Notes under the pieces: model-generated
Databases searched by the model: none
Told to the model about the DNA's origin: nothing
Seen by the model: only the letters and a program-made list of their open reading frames with translations
Part shown: piece by piece, positions 22,601 through 30,951 of the stretch
How the letters are laid out: each line of letters starts with the position of its first letter
How positions within the stretch are numbered: position 1 is the first letter of the stretch
Program-made: the position numbers and the translations under genes
From: Chiridota heheva
Taxonomy: Eukaryota; Echinodermata; Holothuroidea; Apodida; Chiridotidae
Direction of reading: 5' to 3'
NCBI GenBank assembly: GCA_020152595.1
Contig: JAIGNY010002845.1
Span: 1,365,001-1,429,000 of the forward strand
DNA length: 64,000 bases

Positions 22601-23901
22601 ACATTATTTTCCTTACAGAACATCATTAATTCTAACCTAGAATTACAACTATTACGAAATTAAACATCTCAGAAACTCCTATTATCATTTTATTTTCCTG
22701 GAAAGGGTTAAGACAACTGTTAATGTATACCCTAGTTTGAATGAAACATGAATCCCTCGCCATCCACAGGTATTTAATGCCATCGGTTGACCTAAAATTG
22801 TGGGAAATTGTATTGTTCCAAGAATAATCAATTTGTTGATCATATCACGTTGATTACAACTCATCGGCAGCATTATTAGGATTGGAGAAATGTCCGTGGA
22901 TTGCTAATTCGATTATTGCATTTTTTCCCATTATTTATTATTCTTTAAATTGATTTATTTCTTTTTCAAACATTAAAGTATGATAAGCTGAAAATAAAAA
23001 AATAAAAAAATATATAATATTGAGGATGACAAATGTATTTTTTCTTTTACTTTTCAACATGTATTTTCCTCATATCTCCATGTTGATCTAACAAATTATC
23101 TATGATCACTTGCACTGCCCACAGCATGTTTATCACGATTAGTACTATCATCAATAGTAATTGGAAAACGAATCAGATCGGGACAAACTATTGGGCTTCT
23201 ACACTGTTATGACTGTAATGTCGGAAGAAAATTCATCGTTTGTACATCTTTATCAGAAAAAAGGAACAAATACTGTAGCTTATAAATGAAAAATGGAGTC
23301 TCCAGCAAATGTGAGTTTAAGTCAAAAAATGTAATTAAGATTCGCGAGTGGTCAAAAAAGGATTTTCCATATATGGTTCGAAAGTCACATTAGAAAGTGA
23401 CCTACTTTCTTTGTTTATATATGAAGACCTGGCCTATTAAGTATATAGCTTGCCTCAACGCTAGGAACACCTGTGATTTGGGTAGGCTATATGTGGACGC
23501 CTACTAAGTCTGATTCAGAGTGGTACAAAGTACAAACTGTTTTAAAAAATGTAGTAAGCAATTGCAAAAGTGGCCAGGTTTCGTAATTCATCACATTAGT
23601 TATAGCTCTGGCATTACTAGTATTTGGATCTAACTAGGTAAATTACAAAAACGAATAAATATGACTCATCAGTTCATTAATTATCCCACACTAGCGTAAC
23701 TGGTACATTGTGGGATAGTGTTGTCTTGTGTCTTTGCACATTACCTGTTGTAATTTGTGGGATTTCTGCTGGGGTTGTTTCTACACCAAAATTATCATCA
23801 TCTATTCCTGCGAGTTCATCCTGTTCCCTGGCAAGAAACTCAGCAGCTGGGTCAACTTCTCCTTGAACATTTTCGGTTTCGCCACCAAATAAGTCAGCCA
23901 T
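13683..23901 (-). CDS. Clc: clathrin light chain
   Basis: Five coding exons, all with AG/GT borders and matching phases: 23901-23745, 22584-22526, 20110-19987, 17268-17157 and 13857-13683. They join to 627 nt, or 208 aa, close to human CLTA/CLTB (roughly 210-250 aa). The start is the ATG at 23,901 in a good context (CAACATGG). Residues 17-39 hold the conserved light-chain segment (DPAAEFLAREQDELAGIDDD, then NFG). Residues about 90-155 form the charged, Trp-containing helix that binds the clathrin heavy chain hub (EPEKITIWREKQKEML, then KKELDEWNARQVEQLEKAK). The C-terminus keeps CDFNPK and DVTRLRSILLHLKQ. In this family the protein sits on the cytosolic face of coated vesicles and pits and regulates triskelion assembly and actin coupling. 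I saw no exon resembling the vertebrate neuronal inserts. This appears to be the single invertebrate light chain, predating the CLTA/CLTB split. Confidence 0.97.
13915..14340 (-). pseudogene. CR1/L2-like retrotransposon 3' end in clathrin intron 4
   Basis: The minus-strand frame 14,336-14,142 encodes a reverse transcriptase C-terminus (VVPRTNCVSGDCAFSVLEPR, LWNNLP, FKKTVKTHLF). The 3' UTR ends in AAGCGCTTCGATTTACAGG and GGCGCTATATAAATA, with a short AT repeat tail (about 13,917-13,935). That terminal hairpin/tail style is typical of CR1/L2 elements. 5'-truncated. Confidence 0.85.
14465..14690 (+). mobile_element. tRNA-derived SINE, family 3
   Basis: The head has GGCTCAATGGTAGAGAGTC (A-box region) and GGGTTTGATTCCTGG (B-box). 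The body has the TCCTTAAGCAAGACCATTTA and CCAGTCAACTAGGCTG segments seen in a widespread SINE core (compare GTGTCCTTGAGCAAG in the copy at 20,546). Confidence 0.8.
15455..16240 (-). repeat. minisatellite, 23-bp unit, about 34 copies
   Basis: The unit on the plus strand is GACTCGGCCCC plus TTTGTCTTGAAT, with C/T variants. On the minus strand the unit is open in all three frames, so three units encode a 23-aa super-repeat (IQDKGAESFKTKG, then PSHSRQRGRV). It joins directly to the end of a reverse transcriptase frame. Unlikely to be a real protein. Confidence 0.92.
16241..16800 (-). pseudogene. non-LTR reverse transcriptase C-terminal fragment
   Basis: The minus strand encodes LTWAKHISNTSARVRQKLGA, then VCSVLEYASLCWMGAS, then after a frameshift near 16,390 TGRSFIHTAVQARNSLPDCV. 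These are standard C-terminal landmarks of CR1/jockey-type elements (YKALVRPVLEYAS-like, then WN.LP.-like). The terminal codons run straight into the 23-bp minisatellite. Confidence 0.8.
18425..18575 (+). repeat. minisatellite, 19-bp unit, about 8 copies
   Basis: The unit is GGCAGGACGGACCCCAGGG with point variants. GC-rich against an AT-rich background. Frames on both strands are Gly/Pro repeat artefacts. Confidence 0.93.
18600..19118. other. no exon; intron 3 sequence
   Basis: AT-rich stretch inside F2 and inside the clathrin intron. Nothing coding. Confidence 0.4.
19119..19575. mobile_element. TTAA-family MITE tract, rearranged
   Basis: Carries three partial left arms in a row (TTAAAGGAAACATAAAGTCT at 19,119, GGAGACACAAAGTTTGATAC at about 19,183, and again at about 19,286). 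Each is followed by AACCAACTACCAAAAACAG or a similar motif. This looks like internal tandem duplication of the MITE seen at 11,043 and 32,163. Confidence 0.6.
20546..20795 (-). mobile_element. tRNA-derived SINE, family 3
   Basis: On the minus strand the head is AATGGCTCAGTGGTTAAGGA (A-box) and GGGTTCAATTTCC (B-box). The body has GTGTCCTTGAGCAAGACACG and CATCCCGTCCATGGAGAG. Located in clathrin intron 2. Confidence 0.8.
20800..21220. other. no gene; leader of the 42-bp array
   Basis: AT-rich then C-rich sequence (about 21,020-21,060). No exon found. Confidence 0.4.
21225..21995 (+). repeat. minisatellite, 42-bp unit, about 18 copies
   Basis: The unit is CCCTACATGCCTTATAAATG, then CCCCTTTTGGAGTGACAC, then CCTG. 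Because 42 is a multiple of 3, a 14-aa repeat (CLINAPFGVTPCPT) stays open on the plus strand for 172 residues, and QGVTPKGAFIRHVG stays open on the minus strand. It lies in a clathrin intron, in the sense orientation opposite to the gene. No start context, signal peptide or known domain, so I treat it as non-coding. Confidence 0.93.
22025..22520. other. no exon; clathrin intron 2
   Basis: AT-rich; nothing recognised. Confidence 0.4.
22600..23740. other. clathrin intron 1, no element recognised
   Basis: AT-rich intron of about 1.16 kb between exons 1 and 2. No SINE or minisatellite seen. This is the least repeat-loaded intron of the gene. Confidence 0.5.
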
Positions 23902-24475
23902 GTTGGATTATGTGGAATTGATTCAATGCTATTAAATTAGATACTTCATAGTCATTTCATTTGGAGAGAAAAAAGTATATAACAAAGAAATTTAAAAACT
24001 TTTCCTCACAATAATGTCTTATTCTATCTGTAGAAATAAAAAATAAATAATTGAAATGCTCAGTGTTTAATTTTGGTCATATGAATGCTAAAAAAAATAT
24101 TGCACACGAAACTTGGAAGTTTGTGATTTATATGTTGCCTAACTCGTATGATTTAATAGTAATATTTTATGGGCGTAACTCGTCACGCACAAGCTTAAAG
24201 GGATTTAGTAAAAGTTAGGCCTACCTACATTATGCATTTACCTTTGGAAAACCTGTATCAAAATAACCCCCACCCCAACTCTCCTCTCCAAAAGAAAAGA
24301 AAAAACAAACATTTCCGTTATTTTTCTTTGCCATGAGAGCGTGTGTGTTTGTGTGAATGAGAATGCGTGTGTGTGGGGGAGGGGGAGGGGGGGTATTAAA
24401 CAGGTATTATGACTGAGGAAATAAATGGGATTTCAATGTTTTCTTGAGAAACCGCTAAAGAGTTGTCTTTGTCAG
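23902..24475. promoter_or_regulatory. probable clathrin light chain 5' region
   Basis: Sequence upstream of the ATG on the minus strand. It should hold the 5' UTR and promoter, but I see no decisive TATA box or initiator. A GT-rich/G-rich simple repeat lies at about 24,342-24,392. Confidence 0.35.
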
Positions 24476-24479
24476 CTGC

Positions 24480-24795
24480 AGATTTAAGTGACCATCTTTT
24501 TATACTGCTTTCTTTCTGATGCGGAACGCAAATCTTCGCGCCTAGGCTGAGAAGCTCTTTGGTAGATAGATAAGCCGAAGATAAACCAGTGAGGAATTTG
24601 TAAACATAGCATAGCCTGATGAAATATTATTTCCTTGATAGGTAGCCAGTGTAATTGTTTTAGTAGTGGGGATGAATGGTCATCTTTGTTTGCGCGGAAA
24701 ACAAACTTGGCTGCCCAGTTTTGCAAACCTTGCAATCTAGCAATGTCAGATGCCTTAGCACCCAGAAGCAGAACATGATTAGCATAATCCAGTCT
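24480..24795 (-). pseudogene. non-LTR reverse transcriptase fragment B
   Basis: The minus strand encodes SRLDYANHVLLLGAKAS, then LQGLQNWAAKFVFRANKDD, then SSPLLKQLHWLPIKE, classical CR1/jockey C-terminal landmarks. It follows the 3' end of another fragment (24,800-25,035), so two partial copies are abutted. Confidence 0.85.
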
Positions 24796-24799
24796 GGAG

Positions 24800-25035
24800 T
24801 CTCGATGGGGATTATGATTTGACTCCTGAATCTGAATCGGTTAAGTCGGAAAAAAATCCTTCAAGAGGACATGAACGCCAACCGAGCGTAAAAAGTATGA
24901 GTAAAAAATAATTTAAAAAATAAACACAAAAAAACAAGTGAGCAATACAAGTGTTAGTAAGTTTAGCTTTGAAACAGTTGACACTTGGTGCATGTACAAT
25001 GTCTGACGGTAAAGCATTCCAATCCTTTAGTGTGT
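24800..25035 (-). pseudogene. non-LTR reverse transcriptase 3' end, fragment A
   Basis: Encodes SSAHTLKDWNALPSDI and APSVNCFKAKLTN, the last conserved block of this element class. It is separated by a SINE from its upstream part at 25,311-25,860. Confidence 0.8.
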
Positions 25036-25310
25036 GAGCCGACGACGACGAGTGAACACACAATTACAATGACGGGGTCGTCGCCTGCGTATTCGCTTAT
25101 GATAGTAACAATGCTATCACGAAACGCTTAATACGACCCGGACGAGAACACAGGTACGACGTACTGACAGACATAACATCGACAACCAAATCAATGTCCA
25201 CGGCCTGTGATAACCAGTTGTGGTGCACTGGCGTGTCTACCCAACCCAGGCTTGAACCCAGGGCCTCGTGGTCTGTAGACAGGTATGAAAATCGCTACAC
25301 CACAGTTAGT
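25036..25310 (-). mobile_element. tRNA-derived SINE, family 1
   Basis: Minus strand: A-box-like TGGTGTAGCGA (about 25,290-25,302), B-box-like GGGTTCAAGCC (about 25,250-25,260), body with CCACAACTGGTTATCA and tail GTTCACTCGTCGTCGTC. It interrupts the retrotransposon fragment A. Confidence 0.8.
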
Positions 25311-25860
25311 AGTATCTTCTTGTTTTTAGCAGGGGCCAATCTAATTTATGAAGCATGTTTTTTACACTAGATTTATAAGAGTAGTCTGCCATACAGAACC
25401 TGGCTACTCTCCTGTGAATAGATTTAAGTTTATCCACATGTGGTGATGGGGTTCCCAGACTGCTGATGCGTACTCAAGTAATGGCCTGACTAGAGCTTTA
25501 TAAGCAGTAGATTTAACGTCGGTGGGACAGTTGAGAGGTAACCTTTTAATAGGCCAAGTACAGAGCTAGCTTTCTTGGTTATGTTATTTATATGTTTATC
25601 CCATCTAATTTTATTATCAATTTCAACACCTAGGTATTGGTGGGAGTTGACATGTTTTAGTGGCTGGTTGCATAAGGTATAAACAGGTATTTAAAGCATT
25701 TCTTAGAGGAAATTGACAAGATGTAGCATTTAGAGGGGTTGAAATTCATTTGCCATTTGTTTCTCCATTGTTCAAGTTTGTTAAGATCATCTTGGAGGAT
25801 TTATTGGTCAGAGGGGTTATCAGTTTTGGTTTTAGTGACTTCCTGTAATAGAGTTGTTAG
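25311..25860 (-). pseudogene. non-LTR reverse transcriptase fragment A, upstream part
   Basis: Frame-broken minus-strand reading shows FNPSKCY, then TSKTASSVLGLLKGYLS, then a VRP-type block and SIHRR/ADYSYKSSVKNML-like blocks, in the right order for a CR1/jockey reverse transcriptase thumb/C-terminal region. Confidence 0.75.
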
Positions 25861-26255
25861 CATGGTCTCTCCTCTCAGTCGGGTACCGATCTAAGTCGGG
25901 CAGGGAATTATGCCCAACTCGGCTATACGGTGTCATGCATCCTCCCCCCCCCCCCCTCTTTTTTCCTTCCTCCGACTCGGCATGCTGACAACATACATTT
26001 TGCGCACCGATTTCAGTCGGACAAAGAAGTAAAATGTTGGATGCATGCACTGTTTAAATTCAATACTTTGATCATGTCTGATTCAGATATAAGAAATCAC
26101 GCCCTCCCGACTCGGCATAATCATGCTGACAAGATGTGGTTCATCATAGAGTCCACCCTGATGGAAAAAAAACAGGCACAGTTGATAAAGAATAAATTCA
26201 AAGATGACGTACAAGACTCGTAAAACACTGTTGACTAAATATACTATACATTGGT
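25861..26255. other. no gene; CCGACTCGGCATGCTGAC-rich segment
   Basis: Contains a C13 run (about 25,944-25,957) and three copies of an ACTCGGCAT/CAGTCGG motif (about 25,876, 25,974 and 26,108), suggesting a short rearranged repeat. No coding evidence. Confidence 0.4.
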
Positions 26256-26600
26256 TTAAACTGTATGGAGATCGGGGAAGCTCATATGTTCATTGTTAGC
26301 TTTATTCTTGATTTCATTTACACTCTCTGCATACGAGGCTAATTTCCTCAGGTTTTCCATATTGTCCGCATCATAAAGGTTTGTTTTGCTCAAATCCATT
26401 TCATTAATTTTTTTAAAGTAGAAACAGTTAGAAATATGTCCAGTAGTATCTTCATGGTCACAAAATTCATGATTTATATTAGGGTAGCTGTTCTTGTAAT
26501 TGGCTTTAACTTTGATCATATTCAATCTCAATTTGATTATAGTATGGGGCTCCATTGTTTTCAACATGACACTTGTTTTAATCGGACAGAGATGTAAAAT
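26256..26600 (-). pseudogene. non-LTR retrotransposon ORF2 C-terminal fragment
   Basis: Minus-strand frame with IIKLRLNMIKVKANYKN, then CDHEDTTGHISNC, then NMENLRKLASYAESVNEI. The C..HEDTT.HI..C arrangement is the Cys/His knuckle found at the end of several non-LTR reverse transcriptases; the expected first Cys pair is incomplete here. The open frame continues upstream to 26,789, but that part overlaps a SINE and is not the same gene. Confidence 0.6.
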
Positions 26601-26696
26601 ATTGGGATGCAGTGGCGTATATTCAGCCTCCAAAAAGGAACCGTGAATATTGATGTCAACGTTCAAAAAGTGGGGGATCCAAAGTAGCGTATAACA

Positions 26697-26947
26697 GTTG
26701 AACACACAATTACAATGATCGTCGCCTGCGTATTCGGTTATGATAGTACAAATGCTATCACGAAACTTAATACGACCGGACGAGAACACAGGTACGACGT
26801 ACGGACAGACATAACATCGACAACCAAGTCAATGTCCACGGCCTTTAATAACCAGTTGTGGTGCACTGGCGTGTCTACCCACCCCAGAATTGAACCCGGG
26901 GCCTCGTGGTCTCTAGACAGGTATGATAACCGCTACACCACAGTAGG
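26697..26947 (-). mobile_element. tRNA-derived SINE, family 1
   Basis: Nearly colinear with 25,036-25,310. B-box-like GGGTTCAATTC and A-box-like TGGTGTAGCGG lie on the minus strand, with the shared TGTCCACGGCC and ACCAGTTGTGG segments. Confidence 0.82.
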
Positions 26948-26949
26948 TA

Positions 26950-27400
26950 GATAGGAGCGTATAACGTTAAATCTATTTCTTTTAAAGGGGTTGGGTGACC
27001 TCTCCATATATGACCATGTGCAGCTTCGCCAATAGCTGACTGGTCCGATACACCATAGATGGATGGCATGTATGAAATCATGCCCGAATCGGTCAGTCAG
27101 CTAGATATCAGAATCATGTCCGCCCAAATCGACATGATTTTGACTCTCTGCCGGTCAGTCGAATGGCCGATTAGCCTTGTCAGCCTGGCCTGGCGCCAAC
27201 GCGGCTCCAAATGAGTGTACAGGTGAAGGTCGCTCAAGCGGTATTTGCAGCTTTCTGAACCATACAAACATGATTTGGGGCAAGTTTGGGTTTGCAGAAT
27301 GGTTTTCACTGTATTGCTCGTCAGGGAAAGTATAATACCTCCTTTTTAACTCATGATTCCTAGATGAATTTTACTACGACGTCCCCAAACCTGAAAATCC
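26950..27400. other. no gene recognised
   Basis: Contains inverted CCGATTGG/CCAATCGG-type words around GGTCAGTCAGCT (about 27,088-27,105 and 27,150-27,170). Nothing coding. Confidence 0.35.
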
Positions 27401-27404
27401 TGAA

Positions 27405-27540
27405 CCCGGATGCTAGGGGCGGACTGGAACTGGGATGCTAGGGCGGAAGGGATACTTGGGGAAAACTGGGATGCTAGGGGCGGACTGGGATGCTAGGAGC
27501 GGACTGGGATGCTAGGGGCGGACTGGGACTGGCTTTTAAC
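27405..27540 (+). repeat. minisatellite, 21-bp unit, about 5 copies
   Basis: The unit is CTGGGATGCTAGGGGCGGACT with indels. Confidence 0.85.
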
Positions 27541-27809
27541 TTGAATGAAGGATCCTCGAGAAATACTACCTGAGCTAATTTAAGTTTTATTGATAGGCGA
27601 GATTACAGGGCGCCCAGTGCATTTCCCTCCCAATGGCTCCCACTGTACTATTTCTCCATTTTTGTTTGTAGATATGGAAATTTAATTGTGTTAGCACACT
27701 ATACAGCTGTATGCCCTATTATTTTGAGAAATATTTTTACAATAAGGAGACAAATATATTTCAGTATGTAGAGCAACATATATATTTTGGAAAATATTGA
27801 CATAAATTT

Positions 27810-28240
27810 CCAATCGAGGCACAAAAAACATATAGGTCCCATGTGGGTTACCCCTTTTAATTCTGCTTCCAAGAATCACATCGGCCCGCCCACATTTCCA
27901 TATGGGTAGCACATGTGCCAGGTGGTCATGCCCATATGGGTAGCATATGGGATGGGCAAAAATATGGGGGCCATCTGGGTTACCCCTATGGGCCCCTTAG
28001 AAGTTTGCACATAAGAATCACATGGGACCTACATGGGCCAGTCCAGATTCCCGTGTGGGTTACATCTGGGACCAAGGTGGGCATAATATGGTTTGTATGT
28101 CTTCAGGCAGTTTTATGGGTAGAATATAGACTATCCCTTCTGTAGGATTCTTCTGGGGCTCAGGTGGGCGTGCAATGTTTGGGCTATCCCATATGAGCAA
28201 CACGTTGGATCCAGATGGGGAGTATATCCATCAATTGTGG
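27810..28240 (-). repeat. CCCATATGGG-rich repeat, inverted block
   Basis: Carries ATATGGGTAGCATATGGG, CACATGGGACC and related words, which are the inverse of the 60-bp units at 28,585-29,350. Confidence 0.65.
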
Positions 28241-28584
28241 TCAGTTGTTCCATATATGGATCAAGGGACCTCAATAGATTGAGCCAAAAGAAAAACTCTC
28301 TAGATGCGCATACAGATACATAACTCATAAATCAAATCTGAAAAAATCATATTCATTTTGTATTATCCATACATCAGGATTGGTTCATTGTAATTCAAAA
28401 TAAAAACATATTTACTTCACTTGTTTATCAAAACACAAAATCTTTCAAGCTATATCTCTGTTCTGATCACCAATAACCAAATTGAAAGGGAGCAAACCGC
28501 TTGCGGATAAATCAAATAAGATATTGTTTCTTTCAAAAACCGAACATCGAGACTCCACCTACTTAAGAGTGTTCTCCTCCCATC
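28241..28584. other. spacer between inverted repeat blocks
   Basis: AT-rich; no gene recognised. Confidence 0.4.
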
Positions 28585-29350
28585 GCGGTGTTTCCCCATA
28601 TGCTGCCCACATGAGCATGACCAGGTTTTATCCATATGGGCCAACCCATATTCTGCCCACATGGGCTTGCCCAGGTATTTCCCATATGATACCCATATGG
28701 GTCGACCCTTATGCTACCCACATAAACTTGCCCAGTTTTTACCCATATAACACCATATGGGCCAATCCATATTCTGCTCACATATTCTGCCCAGCTATTT
28801 CCCATATGATATCCGCATGGGCAGACCCATATGCTGCCCATATGGGCATGCCCAGGTTTTTTCCATATAATACCCACATTGTCTAGGCTTGTTTCCATAT
28901 GTTGCCCATATGCCGCCCACATGGGATTACCCTGGGGTTTTTCTCTCCATATATTTCCCACATGGGCCAGCCCATATACTGCCCACATGGACTTGCCCAG
29001 GTTTACCATGTATTATCCACATGGGTCAGCCCATATGCAGTTCACATGAGCTGGCCCAGCATGCCTCAGGATTTCCTCATATGTTGCCCACATGGGTCAT
29101 CCCTTATGCAGTCCGGGATTACCCAGGTTTTTCACTTTATATGTTGCCCCATGGGCCAGCCCATATACCGCCCACATGGGCTTGTTCAGGTTTCCCCATT
29201 TGTTATCCACATGGGTCAGCCCATATGCAGCCCACTTGAGCTTGCCCAGGTTTTCCCCATAGGTAGGCACATGGGTCATCCCTTTTACAGCCCACATGCT
29301 GACATGGGCTTGCCCAGGATTTTAAGCCATATTTTGTCCACGTCCCTCAT
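28585..29350 (+). repeat. 60-bp tandem repeat, about 12 degenerate copies
   Basis: A typical unit runs ATCCACATGGGTCAGCCCAT, ATGCAGCCCACATGGGCTTG, CCCAGGTTTTCCCATATGTT. Each unit has palindromic CATATG/CCCATATGGG and CATGGG/CCCATG words. Because 60 is a multiple of 3, several frames remain open on both strands (up to 195 codons). I read these as repeat artefacts. Confidence 0.85.
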
Positions 29351-29830
29351 GCAGCCCACAAGTGGCACAAATTCAATTTCTAAGCAGGTAGAGAAGAAGT
29401 TTTCCCTTAAAATTGAGAAAGTTCGAGTGAAATATACATATTCAATAATCGGATCAAAAACTGTGAAAAGGGTTACAAAAACATAAAAAGCAAAGAAAAA
29501 TGTTGCCGGCATATTGTGCTAATATATAGTTTTCCACCAATTTTTCATACCACAAATGTAAATCCATCAAAATTTTGCAAAAAAAAGGAATCTTATTGAT
29601 GGGTCAAAACACTCTTTCCCTCTTGAAAATATTGGATCCGTATTCACAAACACAGCTGATCGCTTTGTTTTGGTAAATGTGCGCAGTTGCTATGCGGTCT
29701 GATGACCTCAGGTCACGTTTCCAACCAAGCGAATAGGCAAAGATGCATCAGCAGAACCATGGACGGAATTTCCCACTGCAGGTGGGGGAACAAATAACAA
29801 CATAAAATCTGCCTATACACACTGACAGAA
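29351..29830. other. no gene recognised
   Basis: AT-rich spacer; nothing supported. Confidence 0.4.
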
Positions 29831-29832
29831 AG

Positions 29833-29862
29833 TGTGTGTGTGTGTGTGTGTGTATGTGTGTG
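29833..29862. repeat. (GT)n microsatellite
   Basis: About 13 GT dinucleotides, then a G-rich run. Confidence 0.9.
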
Positions 29863-29879
29863 GAGGGGGAGGGGGTGAA

Positions 29880-30390
29880 GGGAATCATAAAATCACACTA
29901 TTCCAGAGTAAGGAATCTCTCTTATGAATCTAGGTTGCGAATTCTTGGTTTGACCACGCTTGAGTTGAGAAGAGTACGTGGCGATATGATTCAGGTTTTT
30001 AAATCCCTATCTGGTAGTGATGCTTTGACTTCCTGTTATTTCTTGCATGTTTCAGCTAATCCTTATGTGACAAGTGGTAACAGTTTGAAGTTGACCAAAG
30101 AGTTCTCACGGATAGATATTCGGCGTTTTAGCTTTTCGCAAAGAGTTGTTAGTGAGTGGAAGGGTTTGCCTGAGTGTGTAGTTAGCTCCAATTCTGTTCA
30201 CAATTTCGAAGTCAACATTGATAACTTCTTTACTAACTCTGGGCGTCTTTGATTTTTGTGTGTGGTGGTGGTGTTAGTTTAAGCTTTTTATCAGGTGACT
30301 AACCTTTCTTAGCCCGTAATCTTGTTATGTTGTGTTATGTGTTGTTATAGTGTGCTGTATGCTGTGGAAATCAATACTCAAATCAAATCA
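29880..30390 (+). pseudogene. CR1/L2-like reverse transcriptase C-terminus and 3' UTR
   Basis: The plus-strand frame to 30,252 encodes YESRLRILGLTTLELRRVRG, then DMIQVFKSLSG, then RRFSFSQRVVSEWKGLP, then VHNFEVNIDNFF, which is the characteristic end of a CR1/L2-type ORF2. The last about 115 codons are intact, so this copy is younger than the one at 11,965. The 3' part ends in AATCAATACTCAAATCAAAT. 5'-truncated, just upstream of TBCEL. Confidence 0.88.
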
Positions 30391-30449
30391 AGACTTAGTT
30401 TTCCTCCCAATGGTTTTCATGCAAAATTTGATAGTGAATAATAGCTAGT

Positions 30450-30951
30450 CTTTAACATTTAAATGTAATTGATAACGAGGTAATTTTTGTCACGATTTAA
30501 CTTGGACTGTGAATAACAATTATGTAGCGGAATTCGTAGCTACCCATCGATCAATCAAAGGCGATTAATTGTTTGCATTGTTGGCTGAAATTATCAATTT
30601 AGTTTCAGATGTCAAAGACAGTAGCCTACAATTCTAAAAGCCAATGTGCATAAAAAGAAGGTAAACCTCGACACCTTTTATACACCGTTTATACCCCTTT
30701 AATAACGAATTCTATTATAAGATAAAATACATATTCAAGCTGTGACCTCTAACGTCACACTCTGGGTATTTAATGTCAGTTTGTATCAAAACAAAACAAT
30801 AATACAGCTGACGCTATTTGGTTTACAACTTTCGTTTTGTACAGTTAATGCATGCAGCGGCCGGTGGCTTGTTGGGATGTAAGGCGATAAGCCCGGTCTC
30901 TTTTGTTCTAACTTTACAAATCCGTAATTTTGAGGTAATATTTTGGCCACA
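30450..30951 (+). promoter_or_regulatory. probable TBCEL promoter and 5' UTR
   Basis: Sequence before the TBCEL start. A locally GC-richer patch (about 30,848-30,895, GCAGCGGCCGGTGGCTTG) stands out in AT-rich DNA. No TATA box I would trust. The transcription start cannot be placed by eye. Confidence 0.4.

Noticed and set aside
26256..26789. 177-codon minus-strand open frame as a host gene
   Set aside because: The C-terminal half has non-LTR retrotransposon features, and the N-terminal part is translated from a SINE.
28899..29486. 195-codon plus-strand open frame over the CATATG array
   Set aside because: Overlapping long frames exist on both strands because the unit is 60 bp. No domain, and the composition follows the repeat.
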